Shown one piece after another: positions 12,434 through 23,679 of a stretch of DNA of 64,000 nt. Numbering within the stretch: the first letter of the stretch is position 1; the number at the start of each line of letters is the position of its first letter. Source of the stretch: Oidiodendron maius Zn (taxonomy: Eukaryota > Ascomycota > Leotiomycetes > Myxotrichaceae); the NCBI GenBank assembly GCA_000827325.1, contig KN832871.1, forward strand, positions 1-64,000, read 5' to 3'. Both the position numbers and the translations under genes were made by a program. The notes beneath the pieces were generated by a model. The model saw only the letters and a list, made by a program, of their open reading frames with translations, was not told the origin of the DNA and ran no database searches.

Positions 12434-15400
12434 TATCTACTATTGGTATTTATAGCTATTGATCCTAAGGGATAGCAACCGGTCCTGTAGATATCCAGCA
12501 TTTAGCGTAAGTCCAGGCGAGATCGTTAAGCTGCTAAGCGTAGTCTATGTCTTCTGCACAAATATGGACTCTATTGTCTGCTACAATTTCCTTGTATGTA
12601 GTGACCCGCATAATACCACTAGTTGGTCGAGTCCAGTCCTTAGACAATTCCTTTATAGGTCGGTTACTTTCGTTATAAAGGTCATCGTCTAGGCAGTCGT
12701 CTTAGAGGCAACTATAGTCAAGGGAGTAGACTTGGTTGAGAAGGTCATCGTCCATAGTATCGAAGTGACCAAGAATAGTATCTAGGGGAATTGTGACAGG
12801 GTCGATCAAGTCGTTCCGTACAAGCATATAATTGACGTGGTCACTAACCGTGTCAAGTGCATTAGGGAAGGTAGCATTGAAGATACAGAGTTGTAGGAGG
12901 TCAGGGCTTCGAGTTTTGGTTAGGATAGCGTAGGTCGAGTAAGGTAGTAGTCGAGTAGTCTGGCTGGCATACACTGGTCGAGATTTATTCGGAGACTGGG
13001 ACCGAGAAGATTGTGATAGTCTGTAATACAGCTCAATAGGCACTTGGAGGTCGCAGCACGCTCCAATAGTCAAGTAGCGTTGAGGCAAATTAATAATTAC
13101 TTTATGGGGATAGAGGAACTCATTGCCAAGTAAAAGCTTTGGTTCGAGGTTGTCAGTTAGCCAAGCATTAACCTAAACATGCACAGTGGCTAGTTTGCCT
13201 GAAAGGGTTCCAGGGACACAAAGAGTAAGACAAGCCAGGCCGTTAAGCTGGATGGATTGATTGAGGGCTTTTACAGTAGTAGACTGAGAGTAGTCTACTG
13301 TATGATTTGGGTTAGCTTGGAGCCACTGACAGTCAACAAGAGGTCATAAACAGCCAGTATCGACACAGATATTGTAGAGCTCAGATTTACCTGGAAAATA
13401 GACTGCTATTTTGACGTATGTATAATTATAGATAGTCTGCTCTGGTCTGGCTATAATTGCTTTGTATTATACAATATCCTTGCCCTTATCCCGCGATATA
13501 TAGTCCTGCCCCTTGTCCTTGCTTAAAAGGCAATTGTTATACATTAAGTCCGCTCTATCTGCCAATACTGTTGTAGTCTCTTCATTCTCTCGGTTTGATT
13601 GCATACAATCATTACAATAAATATGTTTAAAAAGGAGGTTGCGTAATAGGAAGCTAGTCTTGCATTTGCGGCATTGCCTAGTTTGAGTCAGGTTAGAGAC
13701 TAATAGGGTGGAGTCAGGCGTTACTTGAGGTGGGGCTTCAGGTTGCTCGCTAGGTTGCTCGATCAGGTCATCTGGAATATTATGGATGACTGTGATCTGT
13801 TCGGTAGCAAAGTAGCCCTCAGCTTGCAATTGCTCATCATAGTCTGGGTGCTATACTGGGTCGATATCAAGGTAGTCGTCCTCAGAATAGTGGGCTCCAT
13901 CAAAGCGTCGGTATCGAGTATAGTATTCTGGGCGGGGAGGTTGACCTTGATTTGACCCGTTGAAGGGTCTGGCCCGGTTGTCTTGCCCTCGGTAGTCTCG
14001 ATCTCTGCCTGTGGCAGGTCCTGCAGTAGAAGGTGGTGGTTTGAACTGACCTTGACCTTGCGGTTGGTATGATTTGGCGGGTGGCTTTGGACTATTATCA
14101 GTACTGCTTGAAGCATGAGATTGAGACTGTAGAGACTGCCAGGACTGCCAAGGCTGTCTCGGAGGTCGCAACGTAAATCCTTGAGGTCGCGGACGAAAAG
14201 AAAAGGAGTTGAAAGAACGAGACGGTAAACTGTTACCTGGATATCGTCAATCGGACTGATTGAAGGTTGAATAGCGGGGTAGCTGCTGCCTAAGAGTTTG
14301 TCTATTCTGATAGATCATCATATCACATAGCGCGTCTTGCTGGGCTGCTAGATCGTCCATAAACTATACGAGTGTAGTCTGGGCAGTGGGTTGACGAATA
14401 AATGGTCGTAAGGACAGATCGATACTGTTGTAAGCTTAAGAAGCCTGAGTTGCCGGGTCGTGGATATTAGCAGCCTTGGCATTACAGACTACTTCGGCGA
14501 CGAAGGAGCGTAGGTTACAGTTATTTCAGGCATCGGCTGCTATATAGCGTAAGCTCTGGAGCTTTTGTAGGGCTGTAGATAGGGAGTCCTTGAATCGTTG
14601 GATCAGAGCTTCGATCCATACAGTGACTCCTCGGATGTCCATCTTGAGACCAGTCCGCTCGAGATCGGATAGTTCACTAGTATACCAGCGGAGGGCAGAG
14701 CCTCGAAGGCAGGTGACCAGGTTGTGTCTGACTAGGGGAGCACAATCACCTGTAGCGTTGTCCCGGACTGTATCCGTAAAGAGGTAGACGTTACGCCAGT
14801 AGACGTTGGTGCCTACAGTGACATAGTCTCCTAGTCCGTATGACTCTTCAAGGTCTGGATCAAAGTAACCGATATCGCCTAGTCTCCATCTATTGTCAGT
14901 TACATCAGGGGGAGGTTGATGTTGAGGTTCATGGTTAGGTCGTATAGGTAGTGGGGGGTTACCCTGGACAGGCTGTAGTAGTTGCTGGTTGTTTTGACCC
15001 TGTATAAGCTAAGAGATCTGTTGCTGCTACTGCTGAAGCATCTAGAGCATCTATTGTCCAAAGGCTTGGAAGTCTTGACGGAGTCCAGCGTTTGGATCTA
15101 GCTGTAGGTTACCCCTATTTGGGGTAGGAGCGTCTTGTTCCATTCTGTCTGGGGATTGGAACTGTTTGGCAGGCGTTTGAAACGTAGCCGGTGTCTACTG
15201 AGTAGTTGGTGTTTGTTGTATATAGCGGATTCTGTCAAGAAGGCGTTGACTCGCTTCAGCAAGTGGGGCTTGATCGATAAGGCGGGGTAGCTGCCCCTGG
15301 TCGAGGGACTGTCGTACCGGTGGTGCTTCTATAGATCGGAGAGGTGGGGATTTGTCGTATAGGTTGTCTTCGGCTTGAAATTAGGGCTGGTAAAGCTAGT

Positions 15401-15740
15401 CTTGAGGTGTTTGGTGGGTTTGGACTGCACTACTTAGTTGGGACAGTTGTTAGGATTCTGGCCTGTAGAGTTCGAAATCTCTGGAGGTCTGTAGTATCAT
15501 TGATCGAGAGACGAATCTACCTGTTCGGTCTCGGTCTCTAGGTTGTCTTGATAAAGGCCTAGGCATGTGTCTTGATAGCTTGGAGTGGAACAATTCGAGG
15601 GTTGGGATTCGAGGTAGTCAGATTGTTGGGTATAGGACAGTTGGAGGTTGTTAGAGGTAGTCGCCAGATCGAACCCTTAACAGAGAATATGGTCCGTTAA
15701 GTATGGTGGTACAAGATCAGGAGTGATATTGCTACCATTT

Positions 15741-15893
15741 TGTAACCTGTAGGTTACCTGGAACAAGAAGTCATGGAGTTCTGTTATTGAGAGTAATGAT
15801 GATTCATTCTTCTTGTCTCTTGGAGGCACGAGGTAGCTAAGGTAGCTAAGCGAAGCAAGGATGATTAATCATCCGGTTACCGATATAGTAACA
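15741..15893 (-). repeat. 5' LTR of the nested element
   Basis: 153-bp direct repeat paired with 11,917-12,069. The other copy of the TATAT duplication follows it at 15,894-15,898. Confidence 0.9.
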
Positions 15894-17866
15894 TATATTG
15901 TCTTATTATCAAATAAACCAAGAATACCCTTCTAGAAGCAGATTTTCCAAGATAATATAAGATTAATACCAAGACAAGGAATATAAAGCATATCAGATAA
16001 AAGTATAGATTTACTAGAACCAACATATATCTTGACTATCCCTTTGTATTCTGCTTTTCTTTGGTTTTAAGGAGGCTCTCTACTTTCTATAGCTCTTGTC
16101 TCTAGTAGCCTAGCTTTTAGCTTTGAGTTTCTAGATAAATTTAAGTACTTCTTCCTTAAAGCTATAGTTCTAGACAAAATACTTATTACTATACAGGTAG
16201 TAGAGAACTAATTATTTAGAGTATTGTCTAGCTGTTTTCTTTAGATAATCAGAGTCAGTACTAGAGTCCTAATCTCTCTATTATTAATATCTCCAGTTAT
16301 CTTTAGCTGTAAATACCTTACTAGAAGTAGTATCCTTTATCTATAATTTATACTTCTAGAGAATCTAGAGTTTTTCAGTTATATCTAATCTATCCTGGAT
16401 ATCTAAGGCTATATAGGTAACCAAGTAGTTATCTAGAAGTCCTTAAAGAAAGAATTCAAATAGAGTGTTTTTAGTATATACTGATACTAGTATAGGGTTA
16501 GCTATAATAACCCTCCCTCCTAGCTCTATAAGCTTAATCTAAGTATCCTTGATTAGCTTCCCTTTAGCTAGTATAAAATATATAATCTTCTTTAAGTCTT
16601 TATACTGTTCTTATAGTTTGATTATACTATACTTGGTATATAATATATTCTATTTATCTTTAGTATCTAAAAAGGGTTTAATAAAGGCTTAATCTAGTAG
16701 ACTAATATAGATTATAATTAGATAGAGGACCTTAGCTAAACCAGCTTAGTACTTCTCTCTCCTCTCTATATTCTATTATAGTATCTTTGTCTTAATATTC
16801 AGGCTATTAATACCTTCTATAAAGTCGTTAATTGGATCTAATATAGATAGTATAGAGGTAAGTATAAATTGTCTAATCTATATATAGCTACTCTTAGTCT
16901 AGCTAAGAATAAAGTCAAGCTCTTATCTAATAATATATAGATTAAATAGCTAGAACCAGCTTCTCTAGTTTAGGTAGCTAAGGACAGGTACTAGTTGTTT
17001 CTAAGTAAGATATTCTAGATTGAAATCTATACTTCTAGGTTTCTAGTATTAGAATCAACTAGAGTATTTATAATAAATAAAGGAGTAGAAGTTTCAGACT
17101 ATCAAATAGTAGTCTATAGTTTCAATAACCTTATTATAATAGTTAGTTAGTTGAATTGATTTGGATTACTAGCTATAATCCTATTTAAACTAGTAGTTAT
17201 ATCCAGCTTGTTTATAGTCCCTTCTGCTTATATCAAGCTGCTTTATCTAGTTGCTTGTTTATAGACTCTTTCTGTATATATCAAGCTGCTATATACTCTA
17301 TTCTAGTTCAGAGGCTCCTATAATTGCCTTCTGTCCTACTGTCTATATAATAGGCTTATAGACTTCAATAGACAATTAATCAATATATCTAATATAACTA
17401 CTAACCCAAGGCAAAACCCAGGCTTATAACCTATTAAAAGGCTATAACTACAAAGCATAAGCAATAAGAGCAATATAGGGGAAGCAAGGCAAGAGCAAGG
17501 ACTAAGGTGTTCAGATTAACTAGAGTTATCTATTAGATTATAGTGGTTACTATACCCCTTTATATATACTCTATAGTATCCCTTAGAGATTAGTTCTCTC
17601 TAGAGGGATATATTATTAGGAATACTATAGGTATACTATTGCTTTAAAAGACAATATATCAGAAGGTAATATATCTCCTAAAGAATACAATACAGTATCT
17701 TTAGTTATATACTATATCTAATAATAGCTATACTGAAATACTCTTAATAAATATTATTATATTATAGCTTTATATAGTTTAACTAAAGTTAAGATATAAT
17801 TATATTCTAAATAGTATAATTCTATTTTCTAGTTAAAGATAAAGTTTTATATTTAGATTTATAATT

Positions 17867-18083
17867 TATTGACTAGGGCCTCAAGTATATATTATATCCT
17901 TCAGGATTCAGGATCTAGGATTCAGAGGATTTATATAAGTCAGTAAGGTCTATATAAAGGGGGTTCTTACTCCAGTATATCTGTACTCTTTAGTTGTCTC
18001 TATATCACTCAATAGTCAATATAACTGAGTTTTACCTTGATATCTGACTATAACCTGTATATTGCCCTGACCTTAGTTTAACA
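17867..18083 (+). repeat. 5' LTR of Copia derivative
   Basis: 217-bp direct repeat, near identical to 19,207-19,423, the differences I see being transitions. A TATATAAAG TATA-like sequence lies inside. Confidence 0.9.
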
Positions 18084-18968
18084 GGTTATAAGCTCCAGCA
18101 GCCTTAGGATAGTTCGGAATCACAGACTCAACTCAACTTAACTTAATACTGCTACTCTATCCATTCATAATTATATCAACCAATCAAAGCTTGCTCTATC
18201 TCCCTATATCTATATAGCTAGAGGGGGAAGAGGACTATAAGGACTGGAAGGACAATATAACTCTACTCTTAGGGTCAAAGGGGCTAGATAAGTATATCCA
18301 GCCTAAGGATACCAGTAATACTAGTGATCCTAAACCTAAGGAGTTAAAGAAGAAGGAGATAGAGCAAAGGATAGCTTGTATAACATATACGATATCGATT
18401 CAAGGATTAATACATAAAGGGCCAGCAGTAGTAATTAAGGGTATAAAAGATCCAGCTGAAATAATACAACTATTCAACAAGAGGTATACCTCGACTAGGT
18501 AGAACCTGAAGTATAAGTATCTGACTGAGTATCGTATACTCAGAGTCGAGCATTACAACTCAATTAGAGCCTTTATTAACCAGTTTAAGCTATCAAAGAT
18601 AAAGCTTGAAACTATAGGTCTTAAAGAGCCAGACAAGGTCTATACAATAGACTTTATAACCCTTCTGGATACACAATATCCAGTCTGGGCAGACTGACAG
18701 AGGTCTGATACACGATCAAATCCACCAACTCTACCGAACCTGATCTCTAATATCCTTGATAAATCACGGAAAGCTGAACAGCTATCAGTTGCACTATATA
18801 GTAGCAAATCAGGCTTCAAGAAGGGATATAAGGGGAGTAGAGGAGTAATCAAGAAATATAGCTTCTATAGAAAGCAGGGCTATGATATCGATAGCTGTTA
18901 GGAAAAACACCCTAAATAAAGGCCAGCTGGGCAGGATGAAGACAGCTATCTAGCTGCACTATCAATAT

Positions 18969-19139
18969 AGGTGGATATAGCACTGATCAGGTGAGTATAA
19001 CACTATAGGTGGGTATAGCTCTAATTAGGTGGACACAGCACTATAGGTGGGTACAGCACTAATCAGGTAGGTATAGCACTATAAGTAGGTATAGCACTGA
19101 TTAGGTGGGTATAGCACTATAAGTGGGTGTAGCACTAAT
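18969..19139 (+). repeat. 38-bp tandem repeat array inside Copia derivative
   Basis: About 4.5 copies of a 38-bp unit, itself made of a 20-bp and an 18-bp half unit, both of the form AGGTGGGTATAGCACT followed by AATC or AT. Copies differ mostly by transitions. The array sits between the Gag-like region and the right LTR. Confidence 0.85.
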
Positions 19140-19206
19140 AGGCGCAAATTTTGAGGTGTTTTTACTCAGAAATAGTTGAGAGTATATATGCATTTAGCCA
19201 GGGGAG

Positions 19207-19423
19207 TATTGACTAGGGCCTCAAGCATATATCGCATCCTTCAGGATTCAGGATCTAGGATTCAGAGGATTCATATGAGTCAGTAAGGTCTATATAAAGG
19301 GGGTCCTTACTCCAGCATATCTGTGCTCTTTAGTTGTCTCTGCATCACTCAATAGTCAATATAACTGAGTTTCACCTTGATATCCGACTACGACCTGTGC
19401 ATTGCCCTGACCTTGGTTCAACA
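19207..19423 (+). repeat. 3' LTR of Copia derivative
   Basis: 217-bp direct repeat matching 17,867-18,083. It is less altered (more CpG) than the left LTR and is followed by the TAATT duplication. Confidence 0.9.
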
Positions 19424-19675
19424 TAATTAATACTTTAAAGTATAAAGTAACTAAAATAGAAAGCTATTTATAAATAATTCTAGTTAAAATTAGAAAGGTT
19501 TTCTTTAATAGTTAAGTAATATATTAATAGTAATAAAATTAAAATTAAAAAGGGTTACAATTTTAATTATACTATAAAATTATCTCTATACTCTAATATA
19601 AACTAAAATTGTATAATATTCAACAAGTTGATAAGGTTTCCATGTCTATAGTCTATAATGAATCCCATTATACCT

Positions 19676-20560
19676 TTAAGTACTAGCAACAGCGCTCCCA
19701 AGAGCTCCGATTGTTGCTGGTCCAGTTGTGACACTCGAATATTCCCCACTGCAAAAATATGCCCAGCCCACTGCATTTGCCTTCAAGGTGTGAACATAAC
19801 TGTCTAGCGTTGTTACGCTTGCCTGCAGCCCATTATATGTAGTTCCTACAAAGTCATGTACGACAATAGCTGCTTGGCTTGCATAAGCAGTGTTGGGAAT
19901 ATTAGTGTTGATGGTTGTTTGATTCTCATACTGCGGCGGCAGAGGCGAAGTAGTGCATACAGCAGAGCCGCTATTATTGTCAAGACAACTCTCAAAGACG
20001 ATGATCTCGCTGCAGATCGAATAGTACCGCGGGTCAGGCTTTGCGCCAAAATTGCAAATGGTAACAGTAGAGTCTCCGAACATCTGACGCGCGAAATTCG
20101 TAGCATTGGTTAGGTATGCCAGGTTGGCGCCGTTACTCACTCCCGATGGCTCAATCGCCTCGTCAAAGAAAATACCATGGATTGAGATGTTGCTGCTTGT
20201 GTAGTTGTTCCACTTCGCCCATGTGGTAATATTGGCCTCAACCTCAGACAAAGGAGCCTGGCCGTTTAAGGTGCGAACGTAGCCGATGGTACGGACGTGC
20301 GGCAAGTCATTGAACTGTGCCGTACCGTTGATATAGTTGATGTCGTTATCACCCGGCAGCCCAGTTAGACCGGGCCCGTTGTGCGGATTAATAACGACTT
20401 GCCAATTCACGGAGGGGTTCGCAGTAATAGCGCTGAAGATCGGCTTCCAGTTTGCGGCACCATCATTATAAACCGCGGAAGGATAGAGGTAGAGTGGCAG
20501 AAGAACACCAGTTGCCCAGGTGCTAGCCACGAGAAATGGAAGGAGGATGAGAGATTGCAT
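19676..20560 (-). CDS. Secreted spherulin-4 family protein (GH135-like)
   Basis: 294-residue protein from the ATG at 20,560. I chose this start over an upstream in-frame ATG at 20,665 because it begins directly with a signal peptide (MQSLILLPFLVASTWA). The body matches spherulation-specific family 4: GVLLPLYLYP at the mature N-terminus, NPHNGPG, an acidic pair in GIFFDEA (D133, E134) and IIVFESC (E190). In the family member Sph3 of Aspergillus an Asp-Glu pair and a later Glu are the catalytic residues of an alpha-1,4-galactosaminidase, so an exopolysaccharide-cleaving role is possible but inferred. Several N-x-S/T sites fit secretion. No intron. It is the first intact gene after the transposon block and is transcribed toward it. 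Confidence 0.88.
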   Translation of the reverse strand: MQSLILLPFLVASTWATGVLLPLYLYPSAVYNDGAANWKPIFSAITANPSVNWQVVINPHNGPGLTGLPGDNDINYINGTAQFNDLPHVRTIGYVRTLNGQAPLSEVEANITTWAKWNNYTSSNISIHGIFFDEAIEPSGVSNGANLAYLTNATNFARQMFGDSTVTICNFGAKPDPRYYSICSEIIVFESCLDNNSGSAVCTTSPLPPQYENQTTINTNIPNTAYASQAAIVVHDFVGTTYNGLQASVTTLDSYVHTLKANAVGWAYFCSGEYSSVTTGPATIGALGSAVAST

Positions 20561-22565
20561 TTTGCGGATCGAGAAAGTGTAGTTAAAGGCTGGTTGTTTT
20601 GTTATTCTTTGATGTTCACCAGGACGGGGGGGAACTATGGTCTTTATATCTTCACTATAAGGCATATGTCAAAGGGGTTCATAAAAATGAAGAGATAGCA
20701 GCGTGCTGCGCTCCCCTATGGAGGAGAGCTACCTTGCATGGGATAGCTAAGCCTCAATTCGCTCCTAACATCGTATAGTGGCTGGCTGTATCGGTGCTCA
20801 TTGTTGACACTAATACCGAGTTCAGCGTTGCAAGCAAGATGTGGCGCACACGCCTCTCGGCAACGCCGATCGAGCTAACTACCGGGATCGTCAGACCCTT
20901 GCATAGTTTATATTCTGAAAACGTGATGGAAATAAATAAAATACTTGAATAGTCAGATTCGTCAAGGAGTATGCAGTTTATCATTCGGATAGATATATTA
21001 ATAAAATGAAGATGGTAACATCGTTAAAGAATGTTGATATTGCAGAATTGCTCAAGGAATTTCCCGCCGAATGTCTTCTTATTATTATTCGCCCGCATGT
21101 GCCTCCGGTGCTGGAATGCATTAGTTAGTTCAGCCCCGCCGACAACTTGCCTATCTCTGAGCCTAATGCTCTAGACTACTGAGCTCACCTACATCTATTA
21201 TCGAGATATGAGGTTTCAGTGGACAGGCTATTATGACCTGTTCAAATTTTATTGGATCGAGGACCTCGAGCGTAGACCTCGAGAACGTAGTGGCCGGTCA
21301 CACGTCCTCCCCTCATTTGGTACAGAGTTGCATTCGTCTCACCGCCAGCGTCTTCTCAGCGCTCGGCATCTCTTGTGGCTGCATAGTTTTAACAATTAAG
21401 GCAGCCAGATTCAGCAGCTGAGCAGCTACCAGTGTCACGCGCAATTTCCGGGTCTGTTGCATTTCAAACCCTGCTTCTCTTCTGCTACAGAAGCGGAACA
21501 AAGAAGACAATGACAAATTCGAACAACTAGGTGATCCCCCCTTTTCTTGCCGGGCCCTAGGATAAAATGTATAGGGAAGGCTCAATGTGATGATATATGC
21601 TGGACCAAAAGGCGCGACTGACACTGTGACCCTATATATTGAAACCAAATCGATCAGATTGAAGTACTTTACCGACAATCCCATAAAGCTTCGCTCGCCT
21701 TTCCAACAGCTGTTCTTCGCACAACTCAATGTCAACCATTGCGGCTATTATCAAGCTTCAATCTCTGTGAGGTCCACTTGAATAGCGTACACATCGTATT
21801 CTGCAGAACAAATTACAGAAGAATAAAATGGAATTTCTGCTGGTTTACTGAGCCCTCTAAGGAGATCCAACTCGAGGCCAAGGTTTAGCTAAGCGTGGAC
21901 TCATTCGAGCGAGAGAGTAGAGGAGACGGTGGAACCGAGACTTTCCTCGAGTGCAAGATCTCTATGCTGAGTTTGCTTCTGGGTTAGTTCATCATCCTCA
22001 TGACACATGGGGTTAGAGATATCTTGAAAGGTCTGTATTACTGCTTCTCCTATTGATATTATGCCCACTTGAAGATTTAGCGATGGCGACTCGCGCGGCA
22101 TCGGATATGCCACCTTTTTTTCCGTATTAGTAGACAGAAATTCCTGCTTTCTCTCCTGAATTGACCGCTCCTCCCTCTCACACCCCTTCCGACGACGCGC
22201 CAAGTCTATATCTTAGTCATGCGAGGGTTGTCTGCCAATGGTGTGAAGGGTTCTCCGATATAAGTCGACTTTGAAGAACTCTTTTATGCTTTTCGTACCT
22301 ATAACTCTTGTACTGTACCTAGAGTAATTTTATAATTAGTACCGGTCTCTTAGTCGTAAAGGCTACTGGTTAAATACGAGTTCATAATACGGTACTGACC
22401 GGATGATTGATCCCACGCTCAACTCCCAGCCACAGGCACAGCACCTGCAGGTGCGCAAGGGCTAGATCCAGTTCCTAGGCATAAAGGAATGTTAAGAGAC
22501 GTAACTCATCGATGGATAGCGGACAACTTAGTGAGGTGGTACCATGACTACGACTCCTCAACATG
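20561..22565. other. Intergenic, no gene recognised
   Basis: Two kilobases of mixed composition. Two minus-strand frames (21,313-21,735, 140 codons; 21,901-22,203, 100 codons) are open but match nothing I know and have no supporting introns. The stretch around 21,200-21,480 could be a relic exon. GC is normal, so it is outside the RIP block. Confidence 0.5.
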
Positions 22566-23679
22566 AGGAACATCAAGCCGGACCGTCGATTACGCAGGCA
22601 CCGCGAATCCGCAGTCATGTTCCTATCCTGGCCTCGCCTCTAGCTTTGCGAGGCCACCCGCTCGAGGCTTCATCGACATCGATGACCGAGAGACTATCGA
22701 CGATGGAGCCATCCCCCAGATCGGAGCACACTGGGATGAAGACCAAGATTCGGATCCGGATCAGAACCGTGCGTACTACACCGACCATGGGCGATTTGCT
22801 GGCGAAGTCGCAGCCGCAATAGACGTGAGAGCAGGGCTAGCTCCGGCCGCCACTTCAAACCTTGTCCCGTTCGTGGATGCGCACTTGTTTGGACAGATAG
22901 ACCTACATTCTCCTTGCCGTGTTCTTGACTTCGCTGCTCAGTTGCCCCTTCGGGCATATGCTGATGGGCTCGTCGATATATACGGGCAGCACGTCGACCC
23001 TGTGGAGCCCGTCTTGGGTCGAGAACGCTTTTCTCGCGACGTCGTACTCCAGACATGGTGCATTGCTCCACGCGGGCCGTGACATCTGGCTCAGCATACT
23101 CAGTATTGCCTTTGCCCTGCAGTATAGAGACAAGAATCCACTCCTCTCCAGAAACGGGATGACGAGGGTAATCGCTATTTTCAGCGTGCGTGGGCACTGC
23201 TCCGCCCCGAGACAATCCTTTGAGGGCTTCTCAGAGAATATGCTGGAATGTGCGTCGAGGCAGCGCAACAGGTCACATCGCCGATTATCGAGACACTTGA
23301 GCCAGATGAGCTAATAGGCCTTCTGCCGTGGTGGTACCGAGTCTACTATTTACACATCGCGGGGACCAACTTTCTGGCGGCCATGTTCGGACCGAACCTG
23401 TTCACAGAGTCGGTGTCGCAGTCTTGGCACAATGCCATGTCGGCCCTCCGCACACATGAGCACTTGAGTACATATATTCAACAATGCATCCGGACATTTG
23501 AAACGCTCTTGATGAGGATCATGGAGACGCGATATCCTAATTCAGATGGCAGCGGAGAGGCAGCAATCGAGGAAGGGACCTCTTACTTCTTCGGCGATAT
23601 TTTCCAGGATGTGGGCTTTGATTTTGATATATATATATATATTTTTGGCACGGAGGATATCATCAGCGACCAGCTTTAA
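22566..23679 (+). pseudogene. Relic of a fungal-specific transcription factor gene
   Basis: Three frames in turn carry pieces of a typical fungal regulator. First, about 22,566-23,080 reads FIDIDDRETIDDGAIPQIGA, then LPLRAYADGLVDIYGQHVDP and EPVLGRERFSRD, the usual start of the fungal_trans region. Second, about 23,035-23,190 reads GRDIWLSILSIAFAL in a different frame. Third, 23,260-23,679 reads LLPWWYRVYYLHIAGTNFLA and the C-terminus EDIFQDVGFDFD-like. The frame changes at least twice. Most of the central regulatory domain (some 200 or more residues) is missing, and no Zn2Cys6 cluster is seen upstream. A (TA)n run near 23,626 interrupts the extreme C-terminus. No functional product is expected. 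The intact regulator at 24,926 has a different C-terminus, so this is not simply its duplicate. Confidence 0.75.

Larger units (their letters stand above)
11917..15893 (-). mobile_element. Non-autonomous LTR retrotransposon (gag/protease-type), nested
   Basis: A 4.0-kb LTR element on the minus strand with 153-bp direct repeats that begin TGTAAC and end GTAACA. A 5-bp TATAT duplication lies at 11,912-11,916 and 15,894-15,898. Inside the 5' LTR, a TGGTAGC start resembles an initiator-Met primer site. From 5' to 3' the interior shows a Pro/Gln-rich N-terminus, a retrotransposon Gag-like region (about 14,450-14,900), a Gln/Arg-rich stretch, a C2H2-like finger (CRKCKTSF...H, near 13,670) and a retropepsin-like region (about 13,080-13,430). 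Only about 1 kb remains to the 3' LTR, too little for RT, RNase H and integrase, and none is recognisable. The Gag and protease type suggest a Ty3/Gypsy relative. It is broken at several places. The two LTRs differ at about eight sites, all transitions, so RIP distorts any age estimate; it is younger than the Copia relic it interrupts. Confidence 0.8.
10450..17861 (-). mobile_element. Ty1/Copia LTR retrotransposon relic (interrupted)
   Basis: This is a fossil Copia element on the minus strand, split by the LTR element at 11,917-15,893. The flank right of that insertion (15,900-16,100) resembles the region before the Copia integrase. The flank left of it (about 10,950-11,900) resembles the integrase core. 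A GGTTATAAGCC block at 17,421-17,431 (minus-strand sense) resembles the half-tRNA initiator-Met primer site used by Copia elements, which would put the 5' LTR just beyond it. The partner LTR and the reverse transcriptase were not found. The element is heavily RIP-degraded, with too many breaks to count; old. Confidence 0.6.
17867..19423 (+). mobile_element. Gag-only Ty1/Copia derivative with tandem array
   Basis: A 1.56-kb LTR element on the plus strand. It has 217-bp LTRs with TATTGA/TCAACA ends and a TAATT duplication at 17,862-17,866 and 19,424-19,428. After the left LTR, GGTTATAAGCTCC (18,084 on) resembles the half-tRNA initiator-Met primer site typical of Copia; a GGGGAG purine run just before the right LTR is a candidate polypurine tract. 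About 18,210-18,920 is a Copia Gag-like region ending in a degraded CCHC-like knuckle. No protease, integrase or RT follows; a 38-bp tandem array occupies that space. This is a small non-autonomous, broken element, clearly younger than the surrounding AT-rich DNA because it keeps more GC. Confidence 0.85.

Noticed and set aside
12094-12692. Plus-strand open frames of 92 and 77 codons
   Set aside because: They run through the MITE and the antisense of the LTR element; no family resemblance.
18969-19139. Regular repeats resembling a CRISPR array
   Set aside because: The units are contiguous with no unique spacers, lie within an LTR element, and the organism is a fungus.
20754-22203. Minus-strand frames (76, 140 and 100 codons) as genes
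   Set aside because: No recognisable domain, no supporting splice pattern or signal peptide; chance frames are likely at this GC.
22694-23314. Antisense and alternative frames over the regulator relic
   Set aside because: They are shadows of the relic's true frames; their residue patterns (Arg/Ser-rich) are not protein-like.
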